Virus record (IMG/VR): IMGVR_UViG_3300043427_003151
Location: 1 to 32,248 of that record
DNA from: a virus
Reading direction: 5' to 3' (one strand)
Length of the DNA: 32,248 nt
Part shown: positions 28,095-32,248 of the stretch, one piece after another
Layout: every line of letters starts with the position of its first letter
How positions within the stretch are numbered: the first letter of the stretch is position 1
Notes under the pieces: model-generated
Seen by the model: the letters and a program-made list of their open reading frames with translations, nothing else
What the model was told of the DNA's origin: nothing
Databases searched by the model: none
Made by a program: the position numbers and the translations under genes

Positions 28095-28477
28095 CAGCCC
28101 TGCTTATCATTCACCACGGCTCCCTTTCCGCTCACCACCTTCGTCTGTTGAAGCCTCTGCGGACGCCAGCCTGAGGCAATGAAGTGGCACGGTCCCAGCG
28201 GCTCCAGCACGCACCACTGCGCCGTCCTAGCCACTACTGCTTGGTAACCCTGCCGCTCTGCCTTCGTGAGCGGCCTGGGCGGCTCTGCCAGTGCAGCACG
28301 CGCCCAGTCGGCCACTTCTTCCAGATCAGCCAGGTCGTTGGTGGCAATCACGAAGTGACGGCCTCGCCTTTGGAGCTTCTCCCATGCAGGATGCGGGCAC
28401 TCCTTGGCGACGGCTTCAAAGTCGGCCTGCAACACTGGCGGCAGGCAAATGCGAGCCCGTGGCGGCAGGCTACTCAT
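28094..28477 (-). CDS. Hypothetical protein
   Basis: A 127-residue protein: LQADFEAVAKECPHPAWEKL, FVIATNDLADLEEVADWARA, WCVLEPLGPCHFIASGWRP. It has mixed alpha/beta character with four cysteines. It overlaps the upstream stop by 8 bases. No family is recognised. Confidence 0.6.
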   Translation of the reverse strand: MSSLPPRARICLPPVLQADFEAVAKECPHPAWEKLQRRGRHFVIATNDLADLEEVADWARAALAEPPRPLTKAERQGYQAVVARTAQWCVLEPLGPCHFIASGWRPQRLQQTKVVSGKGAVVNDKQG

Positions 28478-28916
28478 CTTCCGACTCTCCTTGGCAGTCC
28501 AGTTCCTCCAAGCCTTCCAGCACGGCCTGTCCCAAGTTGTCTTTCAGCATTTCCCGCCAGTGGGTGTCACCACCAAAGCTCCCCACTTCTGCGGCGGTGC
28601 GAATGGCGTGTCTGATGAGGGAAAGATCCCCGGCAGTGAGAGCAATGGCTTCAGCGTCGCCATGGAACTTCCTCTGCTGCAGCAAGTTGCAATGGAGCTG
28701 AGCCCACTTGCCCAGGCTCCAGAGCGCCACGCTCCGCAACACTTCGTCTCCATACTTCTCAATCAGTTTCTCAATGGTGATGCCCAGTCCTGCTGGAATA
28801 CCAATGGTGTCGGGGTCGTTCAAGTGGTCCGAGATGCCTTCTCGGATGGCCTGCCGTCGTGGGGACTTGGCCTCATGGCAAGCCTTCAGAAAGCTGTCAA
28901 CGCTGTCGTAGTTCAT
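28470..28916 (-). CDS. Hypothetical protein
   Basis: A 148-residue, mostly helical protein: YDSVDSFLKACHEAKSPRRQ, GLGITIEKLIEKYGDEVLRS, WREMLKDNLGQAVLEGLEEL, with an acidic end. I use the ATG at 28916, about 50 bases after the upstream stop. No family is recognised. Confidence 0.6.
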   Translation of the reverse strand: MNYDSVDSFLKACHEAKSPRRQAIREGISDHLNDPDTIGIPAGLGITIEKLIEKYGDEVLRSVALWSLGKWAQLHCNLLQQRKFHGDAEAIALTAGDLSLIRHAIRTAAEVGSFGGDTHWREMLKDNLGQAVLEGLEELDCQGESEDE

Positions 28917-28963
28917 GGACAAGAGAGGGAACTCTGGCAGTCTGTTCGTTCGTGGGCACCCTG

Positions 28964-29770
28964 TCAAGCCTCTTCGTCTTCATCCTCTTCGTCTTCCCCA
29001 TCGTCCTCGTCCCATTGTTGCGCAGGCAACATCGGCCTGCTGTTGCCAATGGGTTCACCATCCTCGTCCAGTTCAACAACGGCTTCAATCGCCCCTGCCC
29101 GATCCTGAGCATTAGTCTCCGCTTGGCTGATCTTCTTCACTTCTTGACTCAACTGGCTCAAGAACTTCTTGTAGCTCTTCTCTTCGCCATCTTGAGACCT
29201 GGGCCTGGTATCAAACAAACCAAGCAGGCGAGCCTGCTGCTCCAAGCAGCCCTTGGCAACAGTAAGGAAGGAGCTTTCACCAGCCAAGGAGTGCTCTTCA
29301 ATGGTGACAATTTCATCCCCATTGCGCTCTTGCACACGCTTCACAACTTTGCGCTTACTGGCCTCAAAGCTCTCCAGAGCCTTTGCCTTTAGAAGATCCT
29401 GTTCATCAAGAAGACGCGCTCTCCATTGGTCAGCAGTGGCAAGGATGCCATCAATGTACGTCTGCCGAATGTGCTGTCTATCTGCATTGACAGTTTCCTT
29501 GCTGAGCTTGAATACCTTGGCAATCTGCGCATTGCTCAAGTTGGCAGCAAGAAGCTCGGCAGTGGCATAACGCCTAATGCGAGTGTTCTCTTTGTCGAAC
29601 ACTTGACCAAGTTCACGACGATTGCGAAGCCTATCCACTTGTTCAATGGATAGGCCCGCTTTCACTAATACTTCCAGGCTGTACTTCAGCAGGCTTTCTT
29701 CGTCCTTGAATTGCTTTTCAGGGACTGTACGTTTCTTCCTGTGATTAACGCCGCCTGGAATGTTTGTCAT
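28964..29770 (-). CDS. Helix-turn-helix protein with acidic tail (terminase-small-subunit-like?)
   Basis: A 268-residue protein. A helix-turn-helix lies at ~70-105 (ELLAANLSNAQIAKVFKLSK, ETVNADRQHIRQTY). It is followed by a helical region (LLDEQDLLKAKALESFEASK, FLTVAKGCLEQQARLLGLFD) and a tail of about 20 mostly Asp/Glu residues. HTH plus oligomerising helices resembles small terminase subunits, but no large terminase is next to it, so a transcriptional role is equally possible. It starts by ATGA overlap. Confidence 0.6.
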   Translation of the reverse strand: MTNIPGGVNHRKKRTVPEKQFKDEESLLKYSLEVLVKAGLSIEQVDRLRNRRELGQVFDKENTRIRRYATAELLAANLSNAQIAKVFKLSKETVNADRQHIRQTYIDGILATADQWRARLLDEQDLLKAKALESFEASKRKVVKRVQERNGDEIVTIEEHSLAGESSFLTVAKGCLEQQARLLGLFDTRPRSQDGEEKSYKKFLSQLSQEVKKISQAETNAQDRAGAIEAVVELDEDGEPIGNSRPMLPAQQWDEDDGEDEEDEDEEA

Positions 29771-30084
29771 TGTGACTTAGGAAGAGAGAATACAAGGCTT
29801 TCCTTCTGGGAGATTATAGTAAAGTCCCCCATGTCATCAGCTAGTTTCTTGCGTTCTTTGAGAGCAATTTCAAGATCCCTCACTTCTTCGCCATAGTCCT
29901 TTTCAGAACGCTTTTGAATGTGAACCTTGGCTTCGTCAGAGTTGATGCTTTCAAGACCCTCGTTTCGCATTGCTTCAAGCAGTTCTGCTTTCAGCTCTTT
30001 CTCAAGAGTCTCAAGCCGCTTCTTGTCTGCAACGACGAGCGCAAGATCGTGCGTCAAGTCAGCGATAGTGTCAGGAAGGTCCAT
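29767..30084 (-). CDS. Coiled-coil protein (Gp157/Gam-like shape)
   Basis: A 105-residue protein: an N-terminal coiled coil (LALVVADKKRLETLEKELKA, ELLEAMRNEGLESINSD), then a small strand region (AKVHIQKRSEKDY) and another helix. Two helices around a short beta segment recall phage Gp157 and similar nuclease-inhibitor shapes, without diagnostic residues. I prefer the ATG at 30084 (pyrimidine-rich leader) to a TTG at 30108. Confidence 0.6.
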   Translation of the reverse strand: MDLPDTIADLTHDLALVVADKKRLETLEKELKAELLEAMRNEGLESINSDEAKVHIQKRSEKDYGEEVRDLEIALKERKKLADDMGDFTIISQKESLVFSLPKSQ

Positions 30085-30104
30085 GGTGAAGGGAAGTGGG
30101 CTCG

Positions 30105-30341
30105 TCAATTGTCGCCAGTATCAAAGCCTTTGTCAATCAATTCCACCATCTCTTCATAGCTTCCCCGCCAGTGGCGTTCCCCATCAGCAGGATTCCTGGC
30201 GCCATAGAGCATTCTGGCTGCAGGCATAGGCCCCTTTGCTGGAATCGAGAAACCATGATGCTGCAGGGCTTCAATGCTGATGCCAGCGTGTTCCAAGGAT
30301 GGGAGCCTGTCAGGAGCCTGTGGGCGACGAGGCTTAAGCAT
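30105..30341 (-). CDS. Hypothetical protein heading the minus operon
   Basis: A 78-residue protein: MLKPRRPQAPDRLPSLEHAG, PAARMLYGARNPADGERHWR, SYEEMVELIDKGFDTGDN. It is the first of seven minus genes running to 27244. Longer in-frame starts read through the hairpin repeats E4/E5 and are not used. No family is recognised. Confidence 0.55.
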   Translation of the reverse strand: MLKPRRPQAPDRLPSLEHAGISIEALQHHGFSIPAKGPMPAARMLYGARNPADGERHWRGSYEEMVELIDKGFDTGDN

Positions 30342-30386
30342 TGTTTCAATGATTCGCCTCAGTAGTTTAGAGGGGAATTGTTGAGA

Positions 30387-30432
30387 AGATCGCTTTGACT
30401 GGAACGCTTGGGGCTCCCTCTCGTAGCGATCT
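30387..30432 (-). repeat. Covarying hairpin repeat, copy E4
   Basis: Stem AGATCGCT (minus, 30425-30432) with AGCGATCT (30387-30394). The loop carries CGAGAGGGAGCCCCAAGCG, identical over that stretch to copy E1. The downstream flank CTCAAC...TCCCC...AACTACT also matches E1. Confidence 0.8.
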
Positions 30433-30469
30433 AGCAAAAGTTGCTTAAGGAAGATCAAGGGTGGTTTAA

Positions 30470-30532
30470 GAAAGCGCCTATGAACAAGCTCGCTTGGGCT
30501 CGCCTGCGCGAAGGCGCTTTCTCGCGGAGGTT
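30470..30532 (-). repeat. Covarying hairpin repeat, copy E5
   Basis: Opens with AACCTCCGCGAG (30521-30532) exactly as E1. Its perfect 9-bp stem is GAAAGCGCC (30513-30521) with GGCGCTTTC (30470-30478). The 34-base loop carries GAGCCCAAGCG and TTGTTCATA. Confidence 0.8.
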
Positions 30533-30775
30533 TTGCAGCCCCCTTTCCCATTGCCCCACCGTCTCGTCAGGAGCGCCGCAGGACGCACTATGCAGCTCGA
30601 TGCGTGACGTTCCGCAATCCCAGGCGCGTTAGATGCGCGAGGGCCTGCTCGGGAAGATTGTAAAGCCCCCGTCAAGCGAAAAAGGACAGTTGAAACAAGT
30701 GGCACATCAAGGGAAGGTCAATGGGCAGAGAAGGCTCTTTGTGGGTATGATGCCAGAGTTGTTTCCTCAACCACC

Positions 30776-30964
30776 ATGTTCACCAAGTCACTGATCGAAG
30801 CGGTGGCTACAGCACTCAAAAGTCACAACGGTGCAGAGAGTGACCCCCATGAGTTCTGGCACGACGATGCCATCGTTGCCATTATCGAGGTAGCTCAATG
30901 GCTCCGCAGTCAAGACCTATGGAGCGCAGCCCATGCCCTCTCACTGGAGATCAACAAGCGATGA
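30776..30964 (+). CDS. Small hypothetical protein
   Basis: A 62-residue helical protein: SLIEAVATALKSHNGAESD, AIVAIIEVAQWLRSQDLWSA. The stop overlaps the next start (ATGA). A TATGAT hexamer about 20 bases upstream could be its -10. No family is recognised. Confidence 0.6.
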   Translation: MFTKSLIEAVATALKSHNGAESDPHEFWHDDAIVAIIEVAQWLRSQDLWSAAHALSLEINKR

Positions 30965-31392
30965 CGCTCACCATGTTTGAAAACCACCAGCCCGGTGAGC
31001 CCTATGTGCTCACCCGCAAGCAGTTCATTCGGTTTGCAGGTTTGCCAGTCAATGCCACCGCCGAAGACGTCAAGGTGGCTATGTGGGCGGCGATTGTCTG
31101 TTGGGAAGCGGGTCGCACCTTCAATCCGCTGTCGAGCCTGTGCCACAGCAGCCTGCGGATGGACACCAGCAATGGCTGGATGGTCTGGGAGTACCAGACC
31201 ACCAGCGGCACGCTGCTCCGCGCCGCTGAGTGCCGGACGTTTCTCACCCAGCCTGAGCCTGGCTATCCAGGTGTCGGGTGCTCGGACCAGTTTCCCGAGC
31301 CTGAGTTCACGGTCATTATCCCAGTGGACCGTGACCAGCCGGGGCGTTACCACTACCAGCAGCTTCGTGAAGGAGGGGCGTTTGATGCCTAA
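30961..31392 (+). CDS. Hypothetical protein
   Basis: A 143-residue protein: YVLTRKQFIRFAGLPVNATA, VKVAMWAAIVCWEAGRTFN, GWMVWEYQTTSGTLLRAAEC. It is soluble, with mixed alpha/beta character, and high-GC compared with the gene-free interval before it. It is coupled upstream by ATGA and overlaps the next gene by 8 bases. No family is recognised. Confidence 0.6.
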   Translation: MTLTMFENHQPGEPYVLTRKQFIRFAGLPVNATAEDVKVAMWAAIVCWEAGRTFNPLSSLCHSSLRMDTSNGWMVWEYQTTSGTLLRAAECRTFLTQPEPGYPGVGCSDQFPEPEFTVIIPVDRDQPGRYHYQQLREGGAFDA

Positions 31393-31612
31393 CAGGCTAT
31401 CGGCCTGCTGCAAGGCAGCCTGCACCATTGCAGGCCGCACCACGCACTACTACGTCTGCGAGGCTTGCAACAAGCCCTGCGACGTAGCGGCAATCACCCG
31501 CCTTCGCCGTAATGGTCCCAAGCCTGGTCAGTCCGTTGAAGCATGGCTCTATGGCAAAGACAAGAACTGCCAAAAAGAGCGTGATGCAAGGCAATGGAAA
31601 AGGGGGCGCTAG
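31385..31612 (+). CDS. Small zinc-finger-like protein
   Basis: A 75-residue basic protein. A Cys cluster at the start (CCKAACTIAG, then YYVCEACNKPCD) suggests a zinc ribbon, followed by a basic tail (RDARQWKRGR). It is likely nucleic-acid binding. Its TAG is shared within CTAG with the convergent minus gene, inside a terminator hairpin. Confidence 0.6.
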   Translation: MPNRLSACCKAACTIAGRTTHYYVCEACNKPCDVAAITRLRRNGPKPGQSVEAWLYGKDKNCQKERDARQWKRGR

Positions 31613-31619
31613 CCCCCTC
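31602..31619. terminator. Bidirectional terminator over two shared stop codons
   Basis: GGGGGC-GCTA-GCCCCC with T-runs on the minus side (CCCTTTTCC) and CTCTCTT on the plus side. Both stop codons (TAG on each strand) lie in its loop/stem junction. Confidence 0.65.
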
Positions 31620-31824
31620 TCTTGAATCGTTCCAGAATGTGCGGCAACGCACTGGGAATGAAAAGCAAGTCGTAGTTCGCAATGGCGCAGAACTCCTGCG
31701 CCTTTTTCATGCTTGGAAAGGGCCAGCTCAGTTGCTCAAGCTCGCCATCATCCAGCATCCTCGCAATCGCCCATCCCTTCTCCGTATTCTTCAGGCATAA
31801 GATTGTCGGGCTCGGGTTCTTCAT
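31609..31824 (-). CDS. Hypothetical protein
   Basis: A 71-residue protein: ILCLKNTEKGWAIARMLDDG, SWPFPSMKKAQEFCAIANYD. It has protein-like composition. The start is uncertain: the ATG at 31824 overlaps the upstream gene by 77 bases in another frame, while an internal ATG at MLDDGEL would remove most of the overlap. No family is recognised. Confidence 0.5.
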   Translation of the reverse strand: MKNPSPTILCLKNTEKGWAIARMLDDGELEQLSWPFPSMKKAQEFCAIANYDLLFIPSALPHILERFKRGG

Positions 31825-31921
31825 TGGATGATGCAGAAGGACATTCAGGGGCTTGCTCCTTAACAAAAGAAGGCCCATCCTCCATGGTCGGGCCTTGCTC
31901 ATCTTGCCAAATGATCCTCAT
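31748..31921 (-). CDS. Small acidic protein
   Basis: A 57-residue, strongly acidic protein: MRIIWQDEQGPTMEDGPSF, then SSNEEPEPDNLMPEEYGEG. It starts 6 bases after the upstream stop, as usual in this genome. It overlaps the gene at 31609-31824 out of frame. No family is recognised. Confidence 0.45.
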   Translation of the reverse strand: MRIIWQDEQGPTMEDGPSFVKEQAPECPSASSNEEPEPDNLMPEEYGEGMGDCEDAG

Positions 31922-31927
31922 GGTGCT

Positions 31928-32218
31928 TCAGAAAAACTCATCATAGTTGATGGACTCTTCTTGTTTCTCAGGTTCAAAGTCAAGAACAGGCACTTCATAA
32001 TCCCATGAATGGTACAGCCTTGTCTTCTGGCCTTCAGGGCCATCTTGGAAACTGCTGGTGATTAGCCCTTGACGCCTTGCCACTTCCAGCAACTTGCCGG
32101 TCGAGCCAGTATCAAAGCTGCCGCACAAGCTCGCCACTTGCTGCTTTGTGAAGCGTTCGCTCTTGCGCATTGTCACGGCATTTACCACCCTGTCCAGTTC
32201 TTCCAGGGAGCCTTCCAT
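31928..32218 (-). CDS. Winged-helix-like hypothetical protein, possibly cut by the window end
   Basis: A 96-residue protein: VNAVTMRKSERFTKQQVASL, TGSTGKLLEVARRQGLITSS. The middle looks like a winged helix (FTKQQVA-x-L...LLE-x-ARRQGLI). The frame stays open to the window edge (LNYGWSYAGP before the Met), so the true start may lie outside. Confidence 0.5.
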   Translation of the reverse strand: MEGSLEELDRVVNAVTMRKSERFTKQQVASLCGSFDTGSTGKLLEVARRQGLITSSFQDGPEGQKTRLYHSWDYEVPVLDFEPEKQEESINYDEFF

Positions 32219-32248
32219 TGGCCCTGCATAGCTCCATCCATAGTTCAG

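Larger units (their letters stand above)
30342..30775. other. Gene-free interval of 434 bases with hairpin repeats
   Basis: Lies between divergent transcription units. It contains hairpin repeats E4 and E5 on the minus strand, so they would be in the 5' leader of the minus operon if it starts near 30.6-30.7 kb. A TATGAT hexamer at 30749-30754 may be the -10 of the + gene at 30776. Confidence 0.55.

Overview
The window looks like part of the genome of a tailed phage, or a phage-plasmid, of a picocyanobacterium of the Synechococcus/Cyanobium type. Three things suggest this. The sigma-70 factor and the AbrB-like regulator are both of cyanobacterial type. Several small proteins resemble hypothetical families I associate with picocyanobacteria and their phages. 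Many start codons lack a Shine-Dalgarno sequence. There is no rRNA, no recognisable tRNA and no bacterial housekeeping operon. Family names are from memory of motifs; no search was run.

Layout. Bases 1-5166 (+) are a late block: virion or adhesion proteins, including an F5/8 type C domain protein, then two small membrane proteins, a glucosaminidase/L,D-transpeptidase lysin and a metallophosphoesterase. Bases 5163-13397 (almost all -) are a takeover, nucleotide and recombination block: sigma factor, dCTP deaminase-like protein, NrdR-like zinc ribbon, MazG-like protein, cyAbrB-like regulator, RusA resolvase, dNMP kinase, SSB, PD-(D/E)XK exonuclease and ERF annealing protein, with one HNH endonuclease on the + strand. 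Bases 13488-14310 (+) and 14314-18630 (-) carry small genes, mostly coupled by 1-8 base overlaps; one encodes a Gly-Tyr/Asn/Asp repeat protein.

Bases 18631-21662 are mostly non-coding and full of repeats, interrupted by one Cys-rich gene (19932-20624). Bases 21663-26845 (-) are short accessory genes separated by recurring promoter/leader cassettes and terminator hairpins, and include a DUF932-type protein and a secreted RlpA-like protein. Bases 26846-27243 hold a candidate small RNA. Bases 27244-30341 (-) are a coupled operon led by small genes and a helix-turn-helix protein with an acidic tail. The right end has three coupled + genes and then - genes running out of the window.

The most interesting signals are non-coding. 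(1) A family of five hairpins has different but complementary stems around a conserved 34-base loop, in two clusters 11 kb apart. (2) A mosaic of ~48-bp, 16-bp, 10-bp and 21-bp repeats lies at 21.2-21.66 kb, and its inverted repeats change in a compensating way. (3) A bipartite intergenic element occurs four times with a fixed 28-29 base gap. (4) A second duplicated promoter plus hairpin leader occurs three times. (5) Twelve TGAGAC/GTCTCA sites cluster around two small genes, some with helical phasing. Together they suggest a phage-specific control layer, perhaps acting with the encoded sigma factor and cyAbrB-like protein, and a possible replication or partition region near 18-21.6 kb. These roles are inference.
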